Source: Candidatus Mycoplasma mahonii (GTDB lineage Bacteria; Bacillota_I; Bacilli_A; Mycoplasmatales; Metamycoplasmataceae). From it: 64,000 nucleotides of DNA. The stretch covers positions 124,001-188,000 of the forward strand of contig NZ_CP114583.1 of NCBI RefSeq assembly GCF_030550815.1. Direction: 5' to 3'. The first letter of the stretch is position 1. Every line of letters begins with the position of its first letter. A program made the translations under genes and the position numbers. The notes under the pieces were generated by a model. It did no database searches and had not been told where the DNA came from. It saw nothing but the letters and a program-made list of their open reading frames with translations. Of the stretch, positions 52,679-61,686 are shown piece after piece.

Positions 52679-53752
52679 TTATTTATAAAGAGTTTTTTTA
52701 TACTCTGTATTATTAAACATTTTAATGAATTCAACTAGTAAATCCACAGTGGCATCAAAATCTTTTATAGAACCAATTTCAAATGGTGTATGTAAATATC
52801 TTGTTGGAATTGCGATTGAGACAACAGGAATTCCACCTTTAGAATATTGTGTAACTCCAGAATCATTTCCTCCCCCAGCTGAAACATATTTGTAAGCCGG
52901 TATTTTGTGTTTTTTAGACAAATCAAACAACATGTTAGCAAGCGTTGGATTTGCAATAGCACTATTGTCTTTCATTGTAACTGCAACTCCATGCCCTAAT
53001 TTAGTATCTCCCTTGATAATACCTGGGGTATCATGAGAAACTGTTGTATCAATGGCAATTGCTATATCTGGTTGAATATGTTGGGTTGATGCTTTGCCAC
53101 CTCTTAAACCCACTTCTTCTTGAGCAGTTGCAACAGCATAAATAACATTATCGTGTTTGACACCTTTAAGTCTTTCTACGATTTTAGCGATAATGGCAAC
53201 ACCGATTCTGTTATCAACGGCTTTGGCCATATATTTATCACCATCAGCTAGTAATTCAGCTGTTGACATTCTAACAACTTGATCTCCCACATCAATTCCT
53301 GCTTTTTTTACTTCTTCAACAGAACCCAACCCAAGGTCAACATAAACATCCATCATTTTCATAACTTTAGTTCTAACTTCAGGTTGTAAAACATGAACAG
53401 ATGTAGATCCAACTACACCAATGAACTCTTTACCTTTAGTATTAATGACTTTCACCTTCATAGCTAAGATAGTATGTACCCAGTGACCACCAACTGGTGA
53501 TATTCTTAGCATTCCTTCTTTTTCAATTTGTTGCACAACAAATCCAACTTCATCCATGTGAGCAGCTAACATAATTTTAGGACCTTTTGTTCCTATTTTT
53601 GCTATTACTGAACCAAATCCATCTCGTTCAATTATTGCACCGCTTTTCTTAACTTCAGCTTTATATGCTGCAGCGATATCACTTTCATATCCTGAGATTC
53701 CATCTCTGTTTAGAAAGTTAGATATATACTTAAATGTTTCTTTATTTGCCAT
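52679..53752 (-). CDS. M42-family aminopeptidase (glutamyl aminopeptidase-like)
   Basis: A 357-residue metallopeptidase with a dinuclear zinc or cobalt site: first His in LAAHMDEVGFVV, bridging Asp in KAVDNRIGVAII, Glu pair in ATAQEEVGLRGG, AIDTTVSHDTPGI and GGGNDSGVTQ with the last His in TRYLHTPFE. Typical M42 (PepA/FrvX-like) length and order. It trims N-terminal residues from imported or endogenous peptides, forming tetrahedral dodecamers in known members. The start at 53752 is set by AAGGAG; an ATG 6 bases upstream abuts that site. Confidence 0.93.
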   Translation of the reverse strand: MANKETFKYISNFLNRDGISGYESDIAAAYKAEVKKSGAIIERDGFGSVIAKIGTKGPKIMLAAHMDEVGFVVQQIEKEGMLRISPVGGHWVHTILAMKVKVINTKGKEFIGVVGSTSVHVLQPEVRTKVMKMMDVYVDLGLGSVEEVKKAGIDVGDQVVRMSTAELLADGDKYMAKAVDNRIGVAIIAKIVERLKGVKHDNVIYAVATAQEEVGLRGGKASTQHIQPDIAIAIDTTVSHDTPGIIKGDTKLGHGVAVTMKDNSAIANPTLANMLFDLSKKHKIPAYKYVSAGGGNDSGVTQYSKGGIPVVSIAIPTRYLHTPFEIGSIKDFDATVDLLVEFIKMFNNTEYKKTLYK

Positions 53753-53777
53753 GTTCATCTCCTTGCCATTTATTATA

Positions 53778-53783
53778 TATAAT
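53778..53783 (+). promoter_or_regulatory. -10 box of the YgjP-like gene, TATAAT-N6-ATG
   Basis: TATAAT, six bases (AAAACT), ATG at 53790. It lies 25 bases from the start of the divergent M42 gene. Confidence 0.7.
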
Positions 53784-53789
53784 AAAACT

Positions 53790-54488
53790 ATGAATAATGA
53801 AAAATTAAGTTTTTATATTGATAAGAAAATAATATATGTTGAAATCGAAAGAACAATCAATAATAATATGTATTTAAAGATCAAAAATAATGCTATCGTG
53901 GTTTCTGCTAATAAGATGATAAGAACCAGTTTTATAAGAAAATTTGTAGAAGAACACATTGAAAAGTTTGTTAAGCATTTAGATGATAAGAAAAAGAGTG
54001 AACTATATTCATTGGTTGATAATTATATTTGGATTTCAGGAGTTAAATTAAAAATTACGGTATTAACCGGATTTAATAAACCATTAGCTGTTGTTGAAGG
54101 AAAAAAATTTTATATCAGGAGCAAAAACGGGACTAACTCTGAATCAATTGAAGTTATCAAACATTTTTTGAAGGAAGACATACTTAAAAGAGTTGACATA
54201 ATCCAAAGAATATGAGAGAAAAATATGGAAATACCAAAACATACATCATCTGCATCCTACAAAAATTCTTCATGAGCAAGTAATAGCTTAAGAAAACAAA
54301 ACATCAATTATTCATCGAAGCTATCTCATTACAATGATGAGATTATCAATTATGTTGTTATTCATGAACTTGCTCACTATAAAGTACCAAATCACTCATC
54401 ATCTTTTTGAAACATAGTTAATCAATATGAACCCAATTACAAAGAAATTAGAGATCGCTTAAAAGATAGTAAAGTACCTATAAAATAA
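53790..54488 (+). CDS. YgjP/SprT-like metallopeptidase (M48/DUF45)
   Basis: A 232-residue protein. The N-terminal half is beta-rich; the C-terminal half has NINYSSKLSHYNDEIINYVV, then the zincin VIHELAHYKVPNHSSSFW, with the HExxH zinc site and a downstream His. This layout is the YgjP-like DUF45 family, related to SprT and WSS1. Some relatives cut protein-DNA crosslinks; substrate unknown here. It is read through several TGA-Trp codons and followed by a terminator. Confidence 0.85.
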
Positions 54489-54500
54489 TTTTGATTTAAC

Positions 54501-54537
54501 ACAAAATAACTCTTTATTTTGTAAAATAATTTTTTTA
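54501..54537 (+). terminator. Hairpin terminator after the YgjP-like gene
   Basis: ACAAAATAA (54501-54509) pairs with TTATTTTGT (54514-54522) around CTCT; AAAATAATTTTTTTA follows. Confidence 0.7.
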
Positions 54538-54592
54538 TTCTAAAAATACAAAATCAATATCTAATAGTGCTTTTACTTTATAATTTAAACAT

Positions 54593-55939
54593 ATGTTAGA
54601 TTTTCTAGGAAAAAGACTGCAAAAATCCATGTCAAAAATGAAAGTTAAAACAACTTTATCTGAAGTTGATATTTTAGAAGTCACAAGAGAAATAAAAATG
54701 GCCTTATTGGAAGCGGATGTCAATTTAATTGTCGTGAAAGAATTTATTAAATCAATCAAGGAAAAAGCAATTGGTTCAAATATTATTGGGAAATTGAACC
54801 CATCTCAGCAAATGGTAAAAATTGTTAAAGATGAATTAACTGATACTCTTGGCGGTGAAACAAAAAGAGCAACAATAAAAAATAAACCACATTTAATCAT
54901 GATGACAGGACTTCAAGGTTCAGGTAAGACAACTACATCAGCTAAGCTTGCAAAATATTTCATGAAAAAGCTGGACATAAAAAAACCGTTAATGATTGCT
55001 GCTGACGTTTATAGACCGGCGGCCATTGAACAACTAATTACCCTTGGTAAGGAATTGAATATTGATGTTTATTCAGAAGGAACAAATGTTGATCCTGTAC
55101 TTATTGTTCACAACGGACTTAAGAAAGCTAAAATAGATGATTATGACTTGGTTATTATTGACACAGCGGGTAGATTATCAGTTGATGAAAAGTTGATGCA
55201 AGAATTGGTGTTAATTAAGAAAGCATCAAAACCAAATGAAATATTCTTTGTTGCAGATGCCTTATCTGGACAAGATATTATTAATGTGGCAAAAATATTT
55301 AATGAAAAATTAAATATCACAGGCTCCATTATTACTAAGCTTGATTCTGACGCTAGAGGTGGAGCAACACTATCTATTAGAAAAATGCTAAACATACCGA
55401 TTAGATTTATTGGTACAGGCGAAAAAATATCTAATCTTGATTTATTTCATCCTAATAGAATGGCCGAAAGAATTCTTGGCATGGGCGATGTATTGTCTTT
55501 GATTGAAAAAGCTGAAGAATTTATCGATGAAAAACAGTCGAATAGAATGATGAATAGAATGGTGTCAGGTCATTTTGATTTAAATGATTTATTGGCACAA
55601 CTTGAACAAATGAAGAAATTCGGTAAAATATCAAAAATTATGAATATGATTCCGGGGATGAGTGGGAAAATATCCAAGGATAAATTAGATGGGGCTGAAG
55701 TTAAATTAAAATTATATGAAATACTAATTACATCTATGACAAACCAGGAAAGAAAGAATCCAAAATTATTAAAGACGGCTTCACGCAAAGGCAGAATACT
55801 TAAAGGTTCCGGTAGAAGTCCACAAGAGTATAACCAATTAGTAAATGAGTTTGAGAGAATGTCTAAGCAAATGAAATCTGTTGCTAAATCTATGAAAGAT
55901 GGCTCATTTAATCCTGGAATGATGAATGGGATGATGTAA
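54593..55939 (+). CDS. ffh: Signal recognition particle protein Ffh
   Basis: The SRP GTPase that brings membrane and secreted proteins to FtsY and SecYEG. The 448-residue protein has an N-terminal helical domain, G domain with MTGLQGSGKTTTSAKLA, DVYRPAAIEQL, IDTAGRLSVDEKLM, ITKLDSDARGG and the closing GTGEKISNLDLFHP, then the methionine-rich M domain ending GMMNGMM. TATAAT lies eight bases before the ATG and no Shine-Dalgarno sequence is seen, so the leader is nearly absent. Its stop overlaps the next ATG by one base. Confidence 0.97.
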   Translation: MLDFLGKRLQKSMSKMKVKTTLSEVDILEVTREIKMALLEADVNLIVVKEFIKSIKEKAIGSNIIGKLNPSQQMVKIVKDELTDTLGGETKRATIKNKPHLIMMTGLQGSGKTTTSAKLAKYFMKKLDIKKPLMIAADVYRPAAIEQLITLGKELNIDVYSEGTNVDPVLIVHNGLKKAKIDDYDLVIIDTAGRLSVDEKLMQELVLIKKASKPNEIFFVADALSGQDIINVAKIFNEKLNITGSIITKLDSDARGGATLSIRKMLNIPIRFIGTGEKISNLDLFHPNRMAERILGMGDVLSLIEKAEEFIDEKQSNRMMNRMVSGHFDLNDLLAQLEQMKKFGKISKIMNMIPGMSGKISKDKLDGAEVKLKLYEILITSMTNQERKNPKLLKTASRKGRILKGSGRSPQEYNQLVNEFERMSKQMKSVAKSMKDGSFNPGMMNGMM

Positions 55940-57048
55940 TGAAGACAAGAATGGAACTTTGAAAATCATATCGTGATGATATCCAAAGGAACAATGAGTT
56001 GCAAAATGCAGTTCGTCTTTCAAATGCAAAATTCAGGACGCTTTTCGAAAGGCTATCAAAGGTAGATCCATCGTTTGATGAAAAATATTTTAAACAAAAT
56101 TATAAAAACGATTTTTTATTGAAGGATATTGGCAAGCATAATGAGCTTTCTCATGATAAAATATATGAATTGCTAAATCTCATTAATAAGACTGAAGAAA
56201 AATATTCATATTCGCTCAATTACATTGATAAAATTACTTTTTCATCTGAGGAATTGATAGATATATTCGAATCCATGAAAGACGGCATATCAAAAAAAAT
56301 GGAATATATTGATGATAATACAGCTGTTGACATTTCTATTGAAACAAAAGTAGTCAACTTAGGGAGGCTGAATATGAAATTAAATATCGCGATTGATGGT
56401 CCTTCCGGGACTGGTAAATCTTCAGTTGCAAAATTAGTTGCTGAAAAATTTAAGTTAAAATATATTAATACAGGACTTGTTTATAGGTCCATCGCCTTAA
56501 ATGCTATTGAGCTTAAAGTTGATTTAGATAAACCCGCAAACATCATTGAAGCATTAAAAAATCTCACCATCGAATTATTAGATAATGAAGAAGTTAAAAT
56601 TAATGATGTGAAGGTCACAAAAAAATTAAGAGGGGACGATGTTTCACAAGCTTCTTCAAAGGTAGCAGCAATTCCAGAAGTAAGAATGTTTGCCCTAAAG
56701 ATAATGAAGGATGCTGCAAAATATGGTGGAATAATCATGGATGGTAGAGACACAACATTTAGAGTACTACCCAATGCTGATTTAAAATTTTTTATCACAA
56801 CAGACATCATAACTAGAACAAAAAGAAGAGTTAAGCAAAATAAAAAACTCGGACTTAATGTAGATTATGATAAGGTTTTTAATGAAATACAAAAACGTGA
56901 TAATAGGGATACCACAAGGGAATTCGATCCTCTTCATGTCGTTGAAGACGCGGTTTTAGTTGATTCATCTAATATGACTCTTAATGATGTGGTTGACGTC
57001 ATATCCATGAACATAGAGAATTTATTAAAAAGGAGAAAAAATGGATAA
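55939..57048 (+). CDS. cmk: Unknown N-terminal domain fused in frame to cytidylate kinase
   Basis: A single frame of 369 codons. Residues 1-145 ([20 protein letters not shown] onward) are mostly helical and charged, resemble hypothetical proteins seen after ffh in other mycoplasmas, and have no known function. Residues 146-369 are a complete cytidylate kinase: [30 protein letters not shown], the CMP-binding [18 protein letters not shown], and [14 protein letters not shown] strong AGGGAGG site lies six bases before the internal ATG at 56374, so a free Cmk is probably also made. There is no stop between the two parts. Cmk makes CDP and dCDP from CMP and dCMP. Confidence 0.88.
56361..56376 (+). 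promoter_or_regulatory. Internal ribosome-binding site and start for stand-alone Cmk
   Basis: AGGGAGG at 56361-56367, then six bases and ATG at 56374, in frame with the upstream domain. It suggests two products from one frame: a 369-residue fusion and a 224-residue Cmk. Confidence 0.65.
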
Positions 57049-58339
57049 TCTAGTTGCGATAGTCGGTAGACCAAATGTCGGAAAATCCACATTATTCAAC
57101 AAGTTAATTGGCAAAAGAGTGTCAATTGTGCATGATCAACCCGGAATAACTCGCGATCGTCTTTACCATGATGCAGAATGAATTGGTAAGAATTTTAAGA
57201 TTATTGATACTGGTGGCATCACAATAGGTAAGGATGATTTTCAAGAAGATATTGTAATCCAAGCTAGAATAGCCATTGAAGAATCCAAACTAATTATTCT
57301 AGTAGTTGATGGGTTAGTTGGATTAACATTTGCAGATCAATTTGTTATTTCCTTGATCAGAAAGTCTAAGAAGAAAGTATTACTTGCTGTCAATAAATTA
57401 GAAGGTAACAAAGACATGGACCCATCTATTTATAGTTCAGGTCTTAAAGATATTTTTCAAATATCTGCCATTCATGGTGAAGGTGTTGGAGATTTGTTAG
57501 ATGAAGTTGCAAGTAATCTTGACGATATAGTTGAAGATGATCAAAAAATTAATCGACTTGCCATTATTGGTCGTCCTAATGCTGGTAAATCTTCACTTCT
57601 TAATTCACTTGCCGGTAAAGAAAGATCAATAGTTTCAGAAATATCGGGCACAACAAGGGATTCTGTTTCATCGATCATTGATATTAATGGTGAAAATTTT
57701 AAGGTTATTGACACCGCAGGTATATCTAAGAAATCCAAATTAATTGAATCGGTTGATCACTATGCTCTTGCAAGAGCATTTAGCTCATTGGAAAATGCCC
57801 ATGTAACACTGCTTATAATTGATGTAACATTGGAATTATCACATTTTGATGCTCGATTAGCAGGATATGCAATGGAGAAACAAAAGCCAATCATTATTGT
57901 TATTAACAAATGAGACTTAATTCAAAAAGATGTTATGACAATGAAGAATTTTGAAAAGAAAATTCGTAAAGAGTTTAAATTCATGTCTTGAGCACCAATT
58001 GTATTCATTTCTGCAATAAAAAGTGATAGACTTTCTAGTTTAAAAGATATAATAATAATCGTAAAAGAAAATATAAGAAAAAAGGTAAAAACCAGTTTAT
58101 TAAATGAAATGATTATGGATATTCAGGCAATGCAACCAGCTCCATCTTTTAAAGGCGGGAGATTAAATATTGCATTTGCAAAGCAAGTTGAATCTTCTAT
58201 TCCTAAATTTATCTTATTTGTTAATAATGAAAAATACTTACATTTTTCTTATAAGAGATATATTGAAAATCAATTTCGAGAATACTTTGGCTTTCTAGGA
58301 ACGCCAATAAAAATTGTTTTAAGAAATAAAAAGGGGTAG
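57041..58339 (+). CDS. der: Ribosome-assembly GTPase Der (EngA)
   Basis: A 432-residue protein with two tandem GTPase domains, needed for 50S maturation. Domain 1: [38 protein letters not shown]. Domain 2: [34 protein letters not shown] and INKWD (with TGA-Trp). A KH-like C-terminal domain ends [15 protein letters not shown]. Overlaps cmk by 8 bases; AAAGGAG supplies its ribosome-binding site. Confidence 0.97.
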
Positions 58340-58340
58340 C

Positions 58341-59342
58341 ATGACTAAAGAAAAAATAACTATTATTGGATCCGGAGCATTGGGAACATCATTAGGGAAA
58401 GTTCTTTTTGATGGAGGTAGTGAAAATATTGTCTTCTATGGCCTAAATAAGAAAGAACTTTTTGATTTATCTAATGGAAGCAACATTAAATATTTTCCTG
58501 ATTCCATTAAGTTACCAAAATTTAAAACTACAACTTCACTTAAAGACGCAATTGATGGAGCAAAATATGTATTAATTGCAGTTCCTTCATCAGCGATGTC
58601 AATTGTTTATCCACAAATAATTGAAAACATTTCAAGTGAAGTACTTATCATTTGTGGATCAAAGGGTTTCTTTCCCGGTACCAAAAAATCATTACACAAG
58701 GGAATGAAAGAATTATCAAAAAGAAACAAAAATATTAGAGGGGTCGTTTCTTTAATTGGCCCATCTCACGCTGAAGAAATTGTTAAAGAGGTTCCAACAA
58801 GTATAGCAGCAGTTTCAAGAAGCGACCAAAACAACATTGAAGTGCAAAACTTATTCTCAAACAGGTATATGAGAATTTACACACAAAGAGATGTAAAAGG
58901 TGCAGAAGTTGGTGCGGCATATAAGAATGTTATAGCAATTGCATCAGGAATTATAAACGGATTAGGTCTTGGTATTAACTACAGCGCAGCATTATTAACA
59001 AGAGGAATGAAAGAGATGAGTGTTTTTAATAAATTTCATAAAGGTAAAAGAGAAACCATAATGGGTCTAACCGGACTAGGTGATTTAATTGTTACTGCAA
59101 CCTCGGAACTATCAAGAAATTTTACATTCGGTAAAGAACTTATAACTATTGGTAAACAAAAAGCTTTAGCATCAAAAGCCACTATCGAAGGGCTTTTTGC
59201 ACTGGATATTATTTATTTAATTGGTCAAGAAAATGGTCTTGACTTACCAATTGTTTATGCCTTGCATGATATTATTCGAGGCAAAGATGAACCAGAATTT
59301 TTTTATGTAAAACTATCAAACAGAAAGTTGGAAGCAGAATAA
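58341..59342 (+). CDS. gpsA: Glycerol-3-phosphate dehydrogenase [NAD(P)+]
   Basis: Reduces dihydroxyacetone phosphate to sn-glycerol-3-phosphate for lipid synthesis. The 333-residue protein has the dinucleotide site ITIIGSGALGTSLGKVL, LIAVPSSAMSIVYP, GPSHAEEIVKEVPTSIAA, GAAYKNVIAIASGIINGLGLGIN (catalytic Lys) and MGLTGLGDLIVTATSELSRN. Length is typical. Begins one base after der; a terminator overlaps its stop codon. Confidence 0.95.
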   Translation: MTKEKITIIGSGALGTSLGKVLFDGGSENIVFYGLNKKELFDLSNGSNIKYFPDSIKLPKFKTTTSLKDAIDGAKYVLIAVPSSAMSIVYPQIIENISSEVLIICGSKGFFPGTKKSLHKGMKELSKRNKNIRGVVSLIGPSHAEEIVKEVPTSIAAVSRSDQNNIEVQNLFSNRYMRIYTQRDVKGAEVGAAYKNVIAIASGIINGLGLGINYSAALLTRGMKEMSVFNKFHKGKRETIMGLTGLGDLIVTATSELSRNFTFGKELITIGKQKALASKATIEGLFALDIIYLIGQENGLDLPIVYALHDIIRGKDEPEFFYVKLSNRKLEAE

Positions 59343-59367
59343 AAAAACCATTATTAATGGGTTTTTT
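59341..59367 (+). terminator. Hairpin terminator after gpsA
   Basis: AAAAAACCATT and AATGGGTTTTTT pair with one bulge around ATT, ending in a T-run, and overlap the gpsA stop. Confidence 0.7.
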
Positions 59368-59369
59368 GA

Positions 59370-59375
59370 TATAAT
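59370..59375 (+). promoter_or_regulatory. -10 box of the HU gene
   Basis: TATAAT just after the gpsA terminator, 43 bases before the HU start, which has a GGAG ribosome-binding site. Confidence 0.55.
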
Positions 59376-59418
59376 ATTATTGATAACACGATATCACAAA
59401 AAACAGAATGGAGATTTT

Positions 59419-59691
59419 ATGAAAAAATTAGAATTAGTATTAGCAATCGCTAATGAAACAGGACTTACAAAAGCTGATGCAGAAAGAGCTCTTAACGCGT
59501 TCATCAAGGTCGTTACAGAAGAAGTTAAAAAAGGTAATAAAGTTGCAGTTTCTGGGCTTGGTTCATTTGAGAGAGTGGCAAGAGCAGCAAGAAAAGGCAT
59601 CAACCCAGCAACAGGAGCATCTATTAACATTAAAGCCAAAAATGCACCTAAATTTAAAGCAGCCAAAGGATTTAAAGACTTAGTAGCTTAA
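59419..59691 (+). CDS. hup: Histone-like DNA-binding protein HU
   Basis: A 90-residue nucleoid protein beginning MKKLELVLAIANETGLTKAD, with VSGLGSFERVARAARKGINP, the HU beta arm containing the DNA-intercalating Pro region (GINPATGASINI), and APKFKAAKGFKDLV. Matches HU length and order. The start at 59419 is chosen because TGGAG precedes it; an earlier in-frame codon overlaps the promoter. Confidence 0.95.
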   Translation: MKKLELVLAIANETGLTKADAERALNAFIKVVTEEVKKGNKVAVSGLGSFERVARAARKGINPATGASINIKAKNAPKFKAAKGFKDLVA

Positions 59692-59708
59692 TTAAAAAAT
59701 AGCTTATA

Positions 59709-60980
59709 AACCCGGAAAAAATATTCTACACCTTTAAATAAAAAGGTAAGTTAGAATAAAATTTATAAACACATTCTATGAAAGGAATGTGTTTTCTATT
59801 ATGGGAAACAACTATCAAAAGAACAATGACTTTGGTGATTTAAAAAATATGATTCAGGACTTATGAATTGTACGGAATATTTTAAAGCATTGCATTTAGA
59901 AGATGTTAGTTATGCAAGACAAAAAAAGACAAGGATCTCAAAGATATAAGGGAGCATTACTAAGGATAGTAGAATTTATGAATAAATACAAATTATGAAA
60001 AATAGAGGATAATTTATTTATGAACAGTAAAATTGTAACTAGAGGAAGAAAAAAAGAAGAGATCCAAAAAAAAGATTGTAGAAGTTGTTTCTAATTTAAC
60101 TGAAGAAGAATTGAAAAAAATTGCAGTAAGATATTTAGAAATTATGGAAAAAAAGAACAAAAATCATGAGATCAGCTTAATTAAAATAAGCAATGCTAGA
60201 AGGGCATATATATTCTGATTACATAGAACAACTTTTTATAAAGAAAGCAAAGAGAAGGTATATAAAATTAATTATTTAAAAAATGAAATATTTAAAATTT
60301 TCTATGAAAACAATAAAATCTATAGAAGTTTGAGAATAGCTGCTAAATTAAATCAAAACGGTCATTCCATATCTGATAGAACCCTTAGGAACTATATGAA
60401 TAGATGAAAATTAGAATGCATTACATAGGAAGAAGAAAAAAAGATCTGAAAGCAAAAATACAACCGTAGAATTTCAAGATTTTATCAAAAGAAACTTTAA
60501 TCTTGTTAAAGATAATATTATCACTACTGACGTCATTTACATAGCAACAAATTTTTGTTTACATTTCTGTCGCCATTAGCCATAAAACTAAACTTATTGA
60601 GTCCTATAAAATTAGCTTTAATAACGATACCAAATTAATTTACAATACTTTAATGACTTTAAAAACAAGAGAGAATATGATTGCACATTCAGATCATGGT
60701 TCTCAATACAATTCAAATGATGCAAGAATCCTGAGCAAAAAAATATAAAATATTGATATGTTGAGTTAAAAACTCATTAGATAACCAATAATTTGAATAT
60801 TTCTTTGGTAATTTTAAATTATAATGCTTAAATCATCTTCCAACATACAAATATTCATTCAATGAAATTAAAGTAATTATTGATCATTACATACAATGAT
60901 ATAATGCAAAGTAGACTACAATGAAAAGTAACAACCGATGTCAGTGCATATGCATCCTAAAGTGCAGAAATATCTCCCCT
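59709..60980 (+). mobile_element. Decayed IS3-family insertion sequence
   Basis: Imperfect terminal inverted repeats bound the element: left ATATTCTACACCTTTA (about 59718) and right CTAAAGTGCAGAAATAT (about 60952). Between them, pieces of a transposase occur in several frames. An OrfA-like start MGNNYQKNNDFGDLKNMIQD is followed by an IS3 HTH segment IYRSLRIAAKLNQNGHSISD. The rve core is recognisable from VKDNIITTDVIY, the DDE motif HSDHGSQYNSNDA and SLDNQ-FEYFFGNFK. Many stops and frameshifts make it inactive. It lies between hup and recU. Confidence 0.85.
59801..60960 (+). pseudogene. IS3-family transposase remnant
   Basis: The coding core of the element above. The catalytic triad can be traced (Asp in TTDVIY, Asp in HSDHGSQY, Glu in FEYFFG) but lies in three frames separated by stops. 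Spacing and HTH type suggest the IS150/IS1138-like branch known in mycoplasmas. Confidence 0.8.
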
Positions 60981-60998
60981 AGATTTATTGTTATTTTT

Positions 60999-61490
60999 TT
61001 ATATTATTTTTGTAATATATCCAACAAAATCTAATATGCCAGGATATTCAAGTTTCAGTTCATAACATGTACTTCTAGCTTTTTCGATTGTTAGTGATTT
61101 TCTTTCCAATGAATCAATCAACTTTTGTTCAACAATAAAGTATTCATTGTAAAGCGTGTAACCAACAATGTAGAAAGCACATCCTCCGTGTTCAAGAATT
61201 GTTTTAATATAATCACTTTGGTGAGATTTAATGTTGGATAATGGTAAATTATCGTTAATGGTGCTTTTTGCCTCAAATGCAACAAAAACACTTTGGTAGA
61301 TACCATAGTAATCTGCTGTTGATTTAGACGAAACAAATCCGTTCTTCACCTTTAATTTATTATGATGCTTTTCTATCCCGCTAAATTTGATTGGAATATG
61401 TTTTTTATGGAATATGCAAATCGATTCTCTTTTATACATAATAATTGTTTTATTTATTAATGACTCAAGCATCATTCCTCTATTCTTCAT
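60999..61490 (-). CDS. recU: Holliday junction resolvase RecU
   Basis: A 163-residue structure-specific endonuclease. It begins MKNRGMMLESLINKT, then STADYYGIYQS (catalytic Asp), VFVAFEAKST (catalytic Glu and Lys), LPLSNIKSHQSDYIKTI and GGCAFYIVGY, the RecU order. It is slightly shorter than B. subtilis RecU (about 200), lacking part of the N-terminal stalk. AGGAGG precedes the start. It resolves recombination intermediates with RuvAB. Confidence 0.92.
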   Translation of the reverse strand: MKNRGMMLESLINKTIIMYKRESICIFHKKHIPIKFSGIEKHHNKLKVKNGFVSSKSTADYYGIYQSVFVAFEAKSTINDNLPLSNIKSHQSDYIKTILEHGGCAFYIVGYTLYNEYFIVEQKLIDSLERKSLTIEKARSTCYELKLEYPGILDFVGYITKII

Positions 61491-61686
61491 TTTTACCTCC
61501 TATATCTATATGTAACAAAACAAGACATGTTTGATATTTTTTTCAATTTTATTGTGATATACTTAAAAAGCAATAATTCCCTCATTGGGATAGCACAAAC
61601 TACATCCTTAGGAATTCATACAAGTGTTGCTCCAATGCGGAGTCTTGATGTTCGAACTTTGGAGAAGAAAGAAACGGAGAAACAAA
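61491..61686 (+). promoter_or_regulatory. Leader of the rpsB-tsf operon
   Basis: A TATACT box near 61558 would start a leader of about 115 bases. The leader contains GCTCC-AATGC-GGAG, able to form a hairpin, then CTTTGGAG shortly before the S2 start. Ribosomal protein S2 leaders are often autogenously controlled; this one is only a candidate. Confidence 0.4.
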
